Origin: Methanobacteriota archaeon
Lineage (GTDB): Archaea; Thermoplasmatota; Thermoplasmata; RBG-16-68-12
Direction: 5' to 3'
Assembly (NCBI GenBank): GCA_005878955.1
Contig: VBMI01000094.1
Location: 1-39,756, forward strand
DNA length: 39,756 nt
Part shown: piece after piece, positions 9,311-16,575 of the stretch
How positions within the stretch are numbered: the stretch's first letter is position 1
Layout: each line of letters begins with the position of its first letter
Notes under the pieces: model-generated
The model's input: only the letters and a program-made list of their open reading frames with translations
Databases searched by the model: none
What the model was told of the DNA's origin: nothing
Translations under genes and position numbers: made by a program

Positions 9311-9320
9311 TGATAAAAAG
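9311..9320 (-). promoter_or_regulatory. Probable TATA box of the subtilase gene
   Basis: On the minus strand CTTTTTATCA predicts a start near 9290 and a leader of about 30 bases before TTG 9258. The five-T run could instead serve as terminator for the upstream KaiC-like gene. Confidence 0.45.
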
Positions 9321-9384
9321 GTTCCCCCGGAGAACGAGAATTCGAAAGGCGAACCAGAATCCGCGGAACGTCGGCGGGGCGGCG

Positions 9385-10095
9385 CTACTCCGCGATCACC
9401 CGCGTCGCCTGAAGGAATCCGTTCTCGAACATGAGCGTGAAGTAGTTCGGGCTGTGCGACGACCCGCGCATCTTCACGCACCGGATTCTTCGCTGGATGT
9501 TCGCGTCGTCCACCCGCTCCATCTTGACATGGATGATTCCGTCCGCGAGGAACTCCTCGCCGAACGCCCCGAACTCGTCGTTCTTCGACTTCAGCTCGGA
9601 GATGAGGAACACGGTGGCCTTCAGGTCCCGGAGCCACTCGAACATCTGGAACATCTCCTCCCGCGGGCGGTTGAACCGGGCGAGGCTCTGCAGGACGGTG
9701 AGGGAGTCCACGACGAGGACGTCGTAGTTCAGGGACTTCTTCAGGTTGTGGGCGTACATCTTGAAGATCTCGAGCCACGTGGACTCCGCCATCCCCTCCA
9801 GGTTCTTGCGGATCATCGCGAGGTCCACGAGGCTGACCTTGTCCTCGACGTCCTTCGGGTCGAGCCCCATCGTGCGGAGGTGGCTCGCGAAGTTGTCGCG
9901 GCTCTGTTCGAGGGTGATGTACGCGCCCGTGCGGCCCTCCTTCTTCGCGCCGTGGTAGAGCAGGTTCCAGGCGAGGGTAGACTTCATCGTCCCCGCTTCG
10001 CCCGCGATGATCACGACGTGTCCCGGAGGAACGCCGCCCCCGAGCTTGTCGTCGAACCCTTGGACAAAGGTACGAATCCTCCCGGTGGATCCCAT
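9385..10095 (-). CDS. Single-domain KaiC/RadA-like ATPase
   Basis: This 236-residue protein is a RecA-superfamily ATPase of the archaeal KaiC-like (RAD55/GvpD-related) group. The Walker A motif is GEAGTMKST at 32-40 with Lys38. A TLEQS motif near 61-65 holds the catalytic acidic residue, and the Walker B YDVLVVDSL lies at 124-132 with Asp130. The C-terminal segments FLADGIIHV and KMRGSSHS are typical of KaiC domains. Only one ATPase domain is present; circadian KaiC has two. In archaea such proteins are thought to be signalling or regulatory ATPases, often without a known partner. ATG 10093-10095 is preceded by TATA GTTTATCT at 10127-10134. It is transcribed divergently from the winged-helix gene at 10301. 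Confidence 0.88.
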   Translation of the reverse strand: MGSTGRIRTFVQGFDDKLGGGVPPGHVVIIAGEAGTMKSTLAWNLLYHGAKKEGRTGAYITLEQSRDNFASHLRTMGLDPKDVEDKVSLVDLAMIRKNLEGMAESTWLEIFKMYAHNLKKSLNYDVLVVDSLTVLQSLARFNRPREEMFQMFEWLRDLKATVFLISELKSKNDEFGAFGEEFLADGIIHVKMERVDDANIQRRIRCVKMRGSSHSPNYFTLMFENGFLQATRVIAE

Positions 10096-10126
10096 TTGAG
10101 GCCGCGGTTTATCCGGGAAGTTCGGA

Positions 10127-10134
10127 GATAAACG
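10127..10134 (-). promoter_or_regulatory. TATA box of the KaiC-like gene
   Basis: GTTTATCT on the minus strand is centred about 35 bases before ATG 10095 and implies a leader of roughly 10 bases. Confidence 0.5.
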
Positions 10135-10274
10135 TTCCCCGCCGATTATCGTTATCGGTAGCCTGCAGCGCGCGCACCGAAACCCGAGGGTGCGGCCGCT
10201 TCGCTGCCGCGCAACAGAAAAAGAAGAAAGGGGGAGTGATCGCGAAAGCCCGAACCCGTGGAATTCGCCCCGAC

Positions 10275-10282
10275 GATATAGA
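10275..10282 (+). promoter_or_regulatory. TATA box ahead of the putative winged-helix gene
   Basis: GATATAGA is centred about 22 bases before GTG 10301, which fits a leaderless start there. A second weaker candidate, CTTATTTG at 10327-10334, would instead serve a start at TTG 10376. Confidence 0.45.
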
Positions 10283-10300
10283 AATTTTTGAACTCGGTCT

Positions 10301-10960
10301 GTGAGCGAAACATCCGGTGGAAAGGCTTATTTGTTATCCGTTCTGTTACCCGCCCGCTGGCGCGGAGCCGGTCCCTTGTTCGTTCCAGAGCGTAACCTGA
10401 AGGACCTCGTCGTCTCCTCCGTGCGGGCGAAGGAGCGCTCGATCAGCGCCCTCGCGAAGGACCTCACGACGGTCGGGTACAAGTTCCACAGGCTCTTCCT
10501 CGCCGGATACCTCAAGGCCCTCGCGGACGTCGGCGTCCTCCGGGAGAAGGAGATCCCGCCCGCGAAGGTGTACACGGCCTCGACGTACCGCGGGAAGAAC
10601 CTCTACGACTGCGTGGGGGAGAAGGTGCGGGCCGTGGAGTCCGACCCGAGGGCCCAGACCCGCCTCGCCGCCTCCGTGCTCTCCCGCCTATTCCGCCGGC
10701 CCGTGTTCCTGCGGGAACTGAAGGAATGCGGGGTCGACGCGATCGCGGACTTGCCGACGACATCGAAGGAGGAGCGGGAAGAGGCCCGCCGCGCCCTCGC
10801 GAAGCTGCACCTCCAGATCCCCACGAACGAGCCCGCGTACTTCGTCGACGAGCGGCGGAACGAGCTGAGAGATGCGATCATTACGGACCTCCTCGTGGAG
10901 AAGTTCGACATGGCCCCGCTCGTCCTGGACACGCGGCAGATGAAGCTCGCGGACCGGTGA
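10301..10960 (+). CDS. Putative winged-helix protein of unknown function
   Basis: The reading frame from GTG 10301 gives 219 residues. Residues about 31-95 look like a winged helix-turn-helix: a helix (NLKDLVVSSVRAKE), a short helix (SISALAKDL), a recognition-like helix (HRLFLAGYLKALADVGVL) and a wing (KEIPPAKVYTAS). The C-terminal half is helical and charged with no motif I recognise. The start is uncertain. The first 25 codons contain TTA and TTG codons rare in this genome, so TTG 10376 preceded by a second TATA-like site may be the true start. The gene ends within 2-4 bases of the 3' end of the convergent SRP RNA gene. A DNA-binding role is inferred from the fold only. Confidence 0.62.
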   Translation: MSETSGGKAYLLSVLLPARWRGAGPLFVPERNLKDLVVSSVRAKERSISALAKDLTTVGYKFHRLFLAGYLKALADVGVLREKEIPPAKVYTASTYRGKNLYDCVGEKVRAVESDPRAQTRLAASVLSRLFRRPVFLRELKECGVDAIADLPTTSKEEREEARRALAKLHLQIPTNEPAYFVDERRNELRDAIITDLLVEKFDMAPLVLDTRQMKLADR

Positions 10961-10961
10961 G

Positions 10962-11274
10962 AAGCTAGGCCACCAGGGTGGACGCCTCGCCCGAACGCTG
11001 GGGAACCTGGAGGCCTCCTCGGCCCCGCACCCCCGCAAGCGTTGGTCGTCCGCGGTGAGGCTGCTCACTTCCGTGCCTGACCCGGTCCCCGCGACTGAGG
11101 AACGCGCCGCCGCTCTCCAGCTGCGGCCCGTACCACCTCCAGCCCCGCGGGACAGGACCTCAACGTCAGCCTCCAGACCAGCACCGGACGGGGACGCCGC
11201 CCCTGGCTGTCACCGCCCCTGAGGACCGTTTGGGTCTACAAGGGGAGGCCCAACCCCCCGGTCAAGCCTAGCGG
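10962..11274 (-). ncRNA. ffs: Signal recognition particle RNA (archaeal 7S/SRP RNA)
   Basis: The minus-strand transcript is about 313 nucleotides, the usual archaeal length. It carries the universal SRP54-binding helix 8 sequence GGTCAGGCACGGAAGTGAGC followed by AGCC, at 11059-11082. The 5' GCTAGGC (11266-11272) pairs with the 3' GCCTAGC (10964-10970) to close helix 1, a feature of archaeal SRP RNAs. A TGTAG at 11236-11240 matches the UGUNR U-turn of the Alu domain. A TATA box at 11294-11301 places the start at about 11272-11274, matching the helix 1 boundary. The RNA scaffolds SRP19 and SRP54 to target ribosomes making membrane and secreted proteins. Ends are accurate to a few bases. It lies immediately downstream of nac and its small partner gene. 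Confidence 0.94.
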
Positions 11275-11293
11275 AGTTCCCAACCGGAGGTTC

Positions 11294-11301
11294 CTATTTA
11301 A
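11294..11301 (-). promoter_or_regulatory. TATA box of the SRP RNA gene
   Basis: TTAAATAG on the minus strand is centred about 25 bases upstream of the predicted RNA 5' end, inside the tail of the region after the small membrane protein gene. Confidence 0.7.
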
Positions 11302-11324
11302 TGGTTGTCGGACGCGTGCCGAAC

Positions 11325-11612
11325 TCAGGAACCTGGAGGCGGAGGAGGCTTGACGGCTCCCTGGGCTTCCAGTCTCGCGGCCTTCGTCTTCCGATACCGT
11401 CCGTAGGTGGAGATCCCGAGGATGACGCCGACGAAGATGAGGCCACCCGCGCACACGACGCGCCACGCGTCCCACGAGAACCCCTCGGGCCAGTACGGCC
11501 CCGGCCCCGCCGTCGTGAACGCGAGGAAATTGATCGCGAACAGGATTACGAAGGCTCCGAGGATCAGCGGTGCATAGACCCCGAGGAACATCCGGAGGCG
11601 CGCGGACCTCAT
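11325..11612 (-). CDS. Small two-helix membrane protein coupled to nac
   Basis: This 95-residue protein has two predicted membrane helices, about 9-32 (FLGVYAPLILGAFVILFAIN) and about 51-68 (VVCAGGLIFVGVILGIS). A basic cytoplasmic segment (YGRYRKTKAARLEAQ) and a short proline run follow. I do not recognise a family. Its ATG overlaps the TGA of nac (ATGA, 11609-11612), so translation is probably coupled. Lying between the genes for NAC and SRP RNA, two factors that meet nascent chains at the ribosome exit, it may work in membrane protein insertion or targeting. That is only inference from position. The SRP RNA promoter begins about 25 bases after its stop. Confidence 0.7.
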   Translation of the reverse strand: MRSARLRMFLGVYAPLILGAFVILFAINFLAFTTAGPGPYWPEGFSWDAWRVVCAGGLIFVGVILGISTYGRYRKTKAARLEAQGAVKPPPPPGS

Positions 11613-11986
11613 CGGGACATCAACCGGATGATCGCCTCGGCGGGCTCACCGTCCGCGTCCTCGAGCGCCTTGCGGGCCGCCGCCTTCGTGGCTCCGGTCT
11701 TCTCCGCGACCAAGTCGACGTCCTCCTCGGAGATTGCGACCCTCTCCGGGGCCGCGCCTTCGACCTTCCGGTTCATGACCATCGGCTCGCCCACGATCTG
11801 CCAGGTCTTCTGACCCTGGACGGTCATCGCGCTGACTTCGGCGGACTTGAAGACATACTCCTTCGTTGCGGTCCGGATGACGACCTCCTCGACGCCCTCG
11901 AGGTTCTCCGTCTCGATGCCCATCCGCTTCATCGCCGCCTTCAGCTGGCGGGGATTCACCCGCCCGCCAGGAACGCCCGGGATCAT
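11609..11986 (-). CDS. nac: Nascent polypeptide-associated complex protein (archaeal NAC)
   Basis: This 125-residue protein has the archaeal NAC layout. A short N-terminal region holds the ribosome-contact signature MNRKVEG-like sequences and basic residues (RQLKAAMKRMGIE). The NAC beta-barrel spans about 25-80 (VEEVVIRTATKEYVF, VQGQKTWQIVGEP). A C-terminal UBA domain spans about 85-125 (ISEEDVDLVAEKTGATKAAARKAL). Archaeal NAC forms homodimers that bind near the ribosomal exit tunnel and contact nascent chains. Length and domains match the family (about 105-125 residues). The start is ATG 11984-11986, followed by a GVPGG-type linker typical of archaeal members. The downstream membrane protein gene overlaps it by four bases, and the SRP RNA gene is next in line. 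Confidence 0.93.
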   Translation of the reverse strand: MIPGVPGGRVNPRQLKAAMKRMGIETENLEGVEEVVIRTATKEYVFKSAEVSAMTVQGQKTWQIVGEPMVMNRKVEGAAPERVAISEEDVDLVAEKTGATKAAARKALEDADGEPAEAIIRLMSR

Positions 11987-12191
11987 GGGAACACCGAGCG
12001 CACTATCGAAAGCGGGGCATTAGGCTTTGCGGCGTGCCGCGCGGTCGTCCACTCGACCCCCGCGCATCACCTCTCGGCAAGAATCGAGATGAGCCGGAGC
12101 AAGACGTCCTGGCGAATCCACGGGCCCGAGGGGGGGCGCTTCGCGAGGCGTCGCGGACATCGAGGGCCCGTACATCGGATCGTGGCGTGTA

Positions 12192-12215
12192 GTATATGTA
12201 AACGTTTATGTATAC
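12192..12215 (+). promoter_or_regulatory. vapBC operator/TATA: 24-bp near-palindrome
   Basis: Bases 12192-12215 form an imperfect inverted repeat (20 of 24 positions symmetric) around the perfect core TAAACGTTTA. The right half includes the TATA element whose spacing places the transcription start next to ATG 12240. Overlap of operator and TATA fits autorepression by VapB-VapC, as is usual for this family. Confidence 0.65.
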
Positions 12216-12239
12216 GTAGACTCATCCAACCTCGGGACC

Positions 12240-12443
12240 ATGCCCGTAAGGACGACCGTGTTGCTGCGCGAGGACGTCCGAGAGCACCTCCTTCGAAAGG
12301 TGGGACCGCGACGACTCTCCGACGCAATCAATGAGATTCTCGCGAGGGCGTTATTCCAGCGGAAGAAGTCGCTCTTTGGTGCGGATCCTTGGCTGAGTAC
12401 GAAGGGCCTTCGGGACGAGCGAGAACCCCATGAGGGTCTTTGA
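12240..12443 (+). CDS. vapB: VapB-type antitoxin (ribbon-helix-helix-like)
   Basis: This 67-residue protein has an N-terminal strand (VRTTVLLREDVREHLL) followed by two helices (RRLSDAINEILARALFQRKK), the pattern of a ribbon-helix-helix DNA-binding dimer. The acidic and Trp-containing tail (GADPWLSTKGLRDEREPH) would wrap the toxin. It should bind and neutralise VapC and repress its own promoter at the palindrome at 12192-12215. ATG 12240 is probably leaderless. The 3' end overlaps vapC by 14 bases, the classical arrangement for toxin-antitoxin pairs. An AbrB-type fold cannot be excluded from sequence alone, but the N-terminal single strand favours RHH. Confidence 0.8.
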   Translation: MPVRTTVLLREDVREHLLRKVGPRRLSDAINEILARALFQRKKSLFGADPWLSTKGLRDEREPHEGL

Positions 12444-12795
12444 CTCCTGGGCCTGGATTGAATTCTTCCGGGGCTCCCGCGCGGGGCAGGCCGTGAAGGA
12501 CATGGTGGAGGGGCAGGACATCTTGTTCACTCCGGCGATATGCCTCGCAGAAATCAAGGCGAAGTATCTCTCCGAAGCGAAAGACCCCGCCGAACGCCTC
12601 TCGTTCATCAAGTCCCGGACCTCCATCGTGGACATCGACGGAGCGGTTGCCGAGGAGGGGGCGGATCTCAAGATTCAGCATGGGCTTCACACCGTCGACG
12701 CCCTCGTCCTGGCCTCGGCACGCAGAGCGGGCGGGGAGCTCGTGACGGGCGACAAGCACTTCCGAGGGATATCGGGAGTTTTCATGCTTGAGTGA
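12430..12795 (+). CDS. vapC: VapC toxin, PIN-domain ribonuclease
   Basis: This 121-residue protein is a PIN domain of full family length. The acidic metal-binding residues are in place: Asp5 (FDSWAWIEFF), Glu41 (LAEI), Asp90 (TVDALVLASA) and Asp108 (TGDKHF). VapC toxins are Mg-dependent endoribonucleases that cut tRNA or rRNA and are held inactive by VapB. All four catalytic positions are intact, so the toxin is probably functional. The start ATG 12430 lies inside vapB, 14 bases before its stop. The next gene, abce1, has its own promoter, so vapBC is a two-gene unit. Its position beside a ribosome-recycling gene is probably accidental. Confidence 0.9.
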   Translation: MRVFDSWAWIEFFRGSRAGQAVKDMVEGQDILFTPAICLAEIKAKYLSEAKDPAERLSFIKSRTSIVDIDGAVAEEGADLKIQHGLHTVDALVLASARRAGGELVTGDKHFRGISGVFMLE

Positions 12796-12858
12796 GGTCT
12801 TCGATCCCCTGTCCTTCGACGCAAGGCGCGTCCGCCCGCGGTCTCGCGGTTTCGCACG

Positions 12859-12867
12859 TTTATATAG
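12859..12867 (+). promoter_or_regulatory. Strong TATA box of abce1
   Basis: TTTATATAG is centred about 26-28 bases before ATG 12892, a consensus archaeal promoter spaced for a leaderless mRNA. Confidence 0.75.
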
Positions 12868-12891
12868 TCCGCCTCCAATGCAAATGCCTCC

Positions 12892-14679
12892 ATGCGCATC
12901 GCGGTCGTCTTCAAGGATCGTTGCCAGCCCAAGCGCTGCAACCTTGAGTGCATCACGTTCTGTCCCCCGCAGCGGACGGGCACAGAGGTCATCTGGATCG
13001 ACAAGGAGACGGGCAAAGCCGCAATCAGCGAAGAGACGTGCATCAGCTGCGGAATATGTGTGAAAAAGTGCCCATTCGACGCAATCCGAATCATCGGCCT
13101 CCCGGAACCCCTGAAGGAGGACCTTGTCCACCAGTACAGCAAGAACGGATTCCGGCTGTTCCGCCTCCCGGTACCGAAGGCGGGGGAGGTCATCGGCCTC
13201 CTCGGTCCGAACGGCATCGGGAAGACGACGATCCTCTCGATCCTCAGCGGGGAACTGTGCCCGAACCTCGGCCACTATCGCCGGACGCGGGCCACCCGGG
13301 AGTACTGGGACGAGGTCCTCGCGAAGTACAAGGGGACCGAGCTCCACGACTACCTCGAACCCCTCGTCGCGAAGAAGGTGCGGACGGCCCTGAAGCCGCA
13401 GTACGTGGACAAGCTCCCGAAGGTCGCGAAGGGCACCGTGCGGGACCTCCTGAAGAAGGTCGACGACCAGGGTCGGCTCGACGACCTCGCCTCCCGGCTG
13501 TATCTCGAGGCCGTCCTCCACCGGGACATCGCCCACCTCAGCGGCGGGGAGCTCCAGCGGACCGCGATTGCCGCGACGATGCTGAAGGACGCGGACGTGT
13601 ACTTCTTCGACGAGCCCTCCTCGTACCTGGACATCTACCAGCGGCTCGAGGTCGCGAAGGTGATCCAGACCCTGTCGAAGGAGAAGCGGGTCGTCGTCGT
13701 GGAGCACGACCTCGCCGTCCTCGACTTCCTCGCGGACACCGTGTACCTGATGTACGGGTCGGAGGGCGCGTACGGCGTCGTCGCGCAGCCCCGCCACGTG
13801 CGGACCGCGATCAACACGTACCTCGGCGGGTACCTGAAGGAGGAGAACATCCGCTTCCGGGATCGCGAGGTCATCTTCGAGGCCCGCCCCCCGCGGAAGG
13901 ACTGGAAGGCGGAGGCCCTCGTGCGGTTCGAGCGGCTCGAGAAATCCTTCGACGACTTCTCCCTCACCGTGGAGGGCGGCTCCCTCCGGAAGGGCGAGGT
14001 CGTCGGGGTCGTTGGCCCGAACGCGACGGGGAAGACGACGTTCGTGAAGATGCTCGCGGGCGAGGAGACGCCCACTGCGGGCTCGATCGAAGGGAAGTGG
14101 GCGGTCTCGTACAAGCCACAGTACATCGAGCCCACGTTCGACGGGACGGTGCGGGAGCTGTTCGCGTCCCAGGTCGGGAACCGCGCGGAGGGCGGGTGGT
14201 TCGAGACGGAGGTCGCGCAGCCCCTCCAGATCCGCGGGATGATCGAACGGCGGGTGAAGGAGCTGAGCGGCGGCGAGCTGCAGAGGGTCGCCGTCGCGCT
14301 CGCCCTCACGCGAGACGCGGACATCTACCTGATCGACGAGCCGTCCGCGTACCTGGACTCGAACCAGCGGATGGCGGCGGCGCGGACGATCCGGCGGGTG
14401 ATGGAGAACCAGGGGAAGACCGGCCTGATTGTGGACCACGACGTATACTTCATCGACATGGTCGCGGACTCGATCATGGTGTTCAGCGGGGAGCCGGGGA
14501 CACGGGGCCATGGGGAGGGGCCGTACCCGATGCGAGAGGGGATGAACCGGTTCCTGACGCTCGTCGAGGTCACGTTCCGGCGGGACGCGGACACGAACCG
14601 CCCGCGGATCAACAAGCTAGACTCCCGCCTGGACCGGGAGCAGAAGACGGCCGGCGAGTACTACTACGCCCTCGCCTGA
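12892..14679 (+). CDS. abce1: ABCE1/Rli1 ribosome-recycling ATPase
   Basis: This 595-residue cytoplasmic protein has the complete ABCE1 architecture. The N-terminal Fe-S domain holds eight Cys at 11, 16, 20, 24, 50, 53, 56 and 60, including CISCGICVKKCP, to bind two [4Fe-4S] clusters. NBD1 has Walker A GPNGIGKTT with Lys111 and signature LSGGELQRTA. NBD2 has Walker A GPNATGKTT with Lys381 and signature LSGGELQRVA, followed by a hinge and C-terminal segment. ABCE1 works with aRF1 or Pelota to split 70S ribosomes after termination and is essential in archaea and eukaryotes. The length is normal and no residue is missing. The strong TATA box suggests high expression. Its 3' end overlaps the convergent dedA-like gene by 16 bases. 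Confidence 0.98.
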   Translation: MRIAVVFKDRCQPKRCNLECITFCPPQRTGTEVIWIDKETGKAAISEETCISCGICVKKCPFDAIRIIGLPEPLKEDLVHQYSKNGFRLFRLPVPKAGEVIGLLGPNGIGKTTILSILSGELCPNLGHYRRTRATREYWDEVLAKYKGTELHDYLEPLVAKKVRTALKPQYVDKLPKVAKGTVRDLLKKVDDQGRLDDLASRLYLEAVLHRDIAHLSGGELQRTAIAATMLKDADVYFFDEPSSYLDIYQRLEVAKVIQTLSKEKRVVVVEHDLAVLDFLADTVYLMYGSEGAYGVVAQPRHVRTAINTYLGGYLKEENIRFRDREVIFEARPPRKDWKAEALVRFERLEKSFDDFSLTVEGGSLRKGEVVGVVGPNATGKTTFVKMLAGEETPTAGSIEGKWAVSYKPQYIEPTFDGTVRELFASQVGNRAEGGWFETEVAQPLQIRGMIERRVKELSGGELQRVAVALALTRDADIYLIDEPSAYLDSNQRMAAARTIRRVMENQGKTGLIVDHDVYFIDMVADSIMVFSGEPGTRGHGEGPYPMREGMNRFLTLVEVTFRRDADTNRPRINKLDSRLDREQKTAGEYYYALA

Positions 14680-15296
14680 GCCCGCCGCTTCGCCCGCCAC
14701 TTCCTCAGATAGACGTAGCCAGCGACGCCCGCGACCGCGGTGAGGACGACGTACACGTCGACGTTCTCCGTCGTCTCCGCGAACACCCGCCATCCCTGGA
14801 GTAGCAGGAATCCCGCGGCCGTGAGCACCGTGTTCCAGATCGCGGCACCGATCGTGGAATAGACGACGAAGTTGCGGAGGCGCATCCGCCCGATCCCGGC
14901 GGGGAAGGAGATGAAGGACCGCGTCCCCGGGATCGCATGCCCGATCAGGATCCCGAGGTCCCCCCACTTCGCGAACCACGCCTCCGCCCACGCGAGGTCG
15001 GACGCGTCGAGCGCGAGGTACCGTCCGTACCGCTCGACGAGCGGGCGTCCCACTCGCATGCCGATCCCGTACGCGACGGCGTTCCCGATTGCGGCCCCCG
15101 CGGTGCCCACCGCGACGACGAGGGGGAAGCTCATCCGCCCCGTCGCCGCGAGGTACCCGCCGAAGGGCATGATGAACTCGCTCGGGATTGGCGTGATGAT
15201 GCCCTCCACGACCATGAGCGCGAAGATCACGCCGTAGCCGCCGGACGCGATCGCGGAGGCGATCCAGTCCGTGAGCCCGAGGAAGAGAGAGGGCAC
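14664..15296 (-). CDS. DedA/VTT-domain membrane protein
   Basis: This 210-residue protein has about five membrane segments and the DedA (SNARE-associated/VTT) signatures: IPSEFIMPFGGYLAATG at about 37-53, and HAIPGTRSFISFPAG, matching the family's conserved R-x-x-P-x-x-R-like motif. DedA proteins are envelope proteins linked to lipid scrambling or flipping and membrane homeostasis; some transport polyprenyl phosphates. The tail is very basic (RKWRAKRRAQARA), consistent with a cytoplasmic C-terminus. The start is GTG 15294-15296. A TATA-like CCTTAATC overlaps the stop codon of the upstream pyrC and is spaced for a leaderless start, so it may be transcribed both alone and with pyrC. Confidence 0.88.
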   Translation of the reverse strand: MPSLFLGLTDWIASAIASGGYGVIFALMVVEGIITPIPSEFIMPFGGYLAATGRMSFPLVVAVGTAGAAIGNAVAYGIGMRVGRPLVERYGRYLALDASDLAWAEAWFAKWGDLGILIGHAIPGTRSFISFPAGIGRMRLRNFVVYSTIGAAIWNTVLTAAGFLLLQGWRVFAETTENVDVYVVLTAVAGVAGYVYLRKWRAKRRAQARA

Positions 15297-15319
15297 GCGC
15301 TCGGGACCGGCCCGCGCCA

Positions 15320-15327
15320 GATTAAGG
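15320..15327 (-). promoter_or_regulatory. TATA box of the DedA gene inside the end of pyrC
   Basis: CCTTAATC on the minus strand overlaps the pyrC stop codon and is centred about 27 bases before GTG 15296. Confidence 0.45.
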
Positions 15328-16575
15328 TTGAGATGCCGTGATCATCCGTCCGGTCCGCTCGGTGACGAGCTCCCCCTCCTGGGCGACGAGCGCCCCGCGG
15401 ACGAACGTCGCTGTAGGGAACGTCGCCTCTGCTCCCTCGAAGGGCGTCCACCCGCACTTGTACCGGCATCGCCTCGCGGTCACCTTTTCGACCCGCCGCG
15501 GGTCAACGACGAGGAGGTCCGCGTCCCGTCCGATCGCGATCTCCCCCTTGTTCGCGCGGAGGAGCCTCGCCGGGTTCCCCGAGAACATCGCGACGAACCG
15601 GTCGAGCGGGAGGAGCTGGCGCCGGACGTACCGGAACAGCACGGGGAACGTCGTCGCGACCCCGGGGACGCCCGCCGGGGCCGCGTCGAAGGCCTGCGAC
15701 TTCTCCTCGAGGGTGTGGGGGGCGTGGTCGCTCGCGAACATGTCGATCCCTCCTGCGAGGAGCTCCCGCCAGAGGGCGTCGCGGTCCCCCTCCGGTCGGA
15801 GCGGCGGGTTCACCTTCCCCCTCGCTCCGAGACTCGAGGCGGTGCTGAGGAGGAGGTGGTGTGGGGTCGCCTCGCACGTCGCTCCCGGCGGCCGGGCCCG
15901 CGCCGCGCCCGCGGTCGTGACGTGGGCGATGTGGACCCGCGCGGCCCCGCGCAGGCGGGCGACCCGCTGGACGGCGGCGACCTCCGCCTCGATCGGGCGC
16001 AGGCGGTGGTGGTCCTCGAGCCCCTTCGCGGCCCCGGGACGGAACGCCGCGGGGTCCTCGCAGTGGGCCGCGAGGAACGAGTCCGCCTGGGCCACGGAGA
16101 GCAGGATCCCCGCCAGCGTCGCGTCGTCGCGGACCGCCGGCGCGTTCGTGCTCTCCGCGAGATACGTCTTGAAGGCGGTCGCCCCTCGGGAGGACTCGAC
16201 GTCGACCGCGTTCGTGGGTCCGCCGTACAGCCCGAAGTCGACGTTCGCGTTGCGGGACACCGTCCGCAGCTTGTCCCGGAGGCGTTCGCCGTCCGTCACG
16301 GGCGGCACGGTGTTGGGCATGTCGACGACCGTGGTCACACCCCCCGCCGCGGCGCTCTCCGTCCCCGAGAAGAAGTCGTCCTTCTGCGTCAGGCCGGGGT
16401 CCCGCAGGTGCACGTGCACGTCCACCCCTCCGGGCAGGATGACCGCCTCCGAGTACCGGTACACCGGGTCGCCCCGGAGCTGCTTCTTGATCGCGACGAT
16501 CCGTCCGTCCTCGACGCCGATCGCGGCGGGCTCGATCCGTCCGTCGCGGAACGCGCGCCCCTCAATGACGAGCAT
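15322..16575 (-). CDS. pyrC: Dihydroorotase
   Basis: This 417-residue cytoplasmic amidohydrolase cyclises carbamoyl-aspartate to dihydroorotate in pyrimidine synthesis. The metal and substrate residues of class I enzymes are present: His54 and His56 (VDVHVHLRDPG), the carboxylated Lys136 (AFKTYL), His171 (AAHCED), His218 (HIAHVTT) and Asp283 (ASDHAPH). I chose ATG 16573-16575 because the frame upstream encodes unrelated residues and overlaps AMMECR1. This start gives a normal family beginning, MLVIEGRAF, and a 14-base overlap with the preceding gene. It therefore forms an operon with AMMECR1, and the DedA gene follows 25 bases later. Allantoinase or hydantoinase are alternatives within the superfamily, but the motif set and length favour PyrC. 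Confidence 0.93.
   Translation of the reverse strand: MLVIEGRAFRDGRIEPAAIGVEDGRIVAIKKQLRGDPVYRYSEAVILPGGVDVHVHLRDPGLTQKDDFFSGTESAAAGGVTTVVDMPNTVPPVTDGERLRDKLRTVSRNANVDFGLYGGPTNAVDVESSRGATAFKTYLAESTNAPAVRDDATLAGILLSVAQADSFLAAHCEDPAAFRPGAAKGLEDHHRLRPIEAEVAAVQRVARLRGAARVHIAHVTTAGAARARPPGATCEATPHHLLLSTASSLGARGKVNPPLRPEGDRDALWRELLAGGIDMFASDHAPHTLEEKSQAFDAAPAGVPGVATTFPVLFRYVRRQLLPLDRFVAMFSGNPARLLRANKGEIAIGRDADLLVVDPRRVEKVTARRCRYKCGWTPFEGAEATFPTATFVRGALVAQEGELVTERTGRMITASQP

Noticed and set aside
10688-11068. A 126-codon minus-strand frame starting in the SRP region
   Set aside because: It runs through the SRP RNA and the antisense of the winged-helix gene; the RNA motifs explain the region better.
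11001-11340. A 13-base direct repeat (GGAACCTGGAGGC) at about 11003 and 11329
   Set aside because: Too short and GC-rich to be meaningful. One copy is inside the SRP RNA and the other in the small membrane protein gene, with no element features.
12240-12795. vapBC as a sign of a prophage or integrative element
   Set aside because: No integrase, repeats or attachment sites flank it; toxin-antitoxin pairs are common on archaeal chromosomes.
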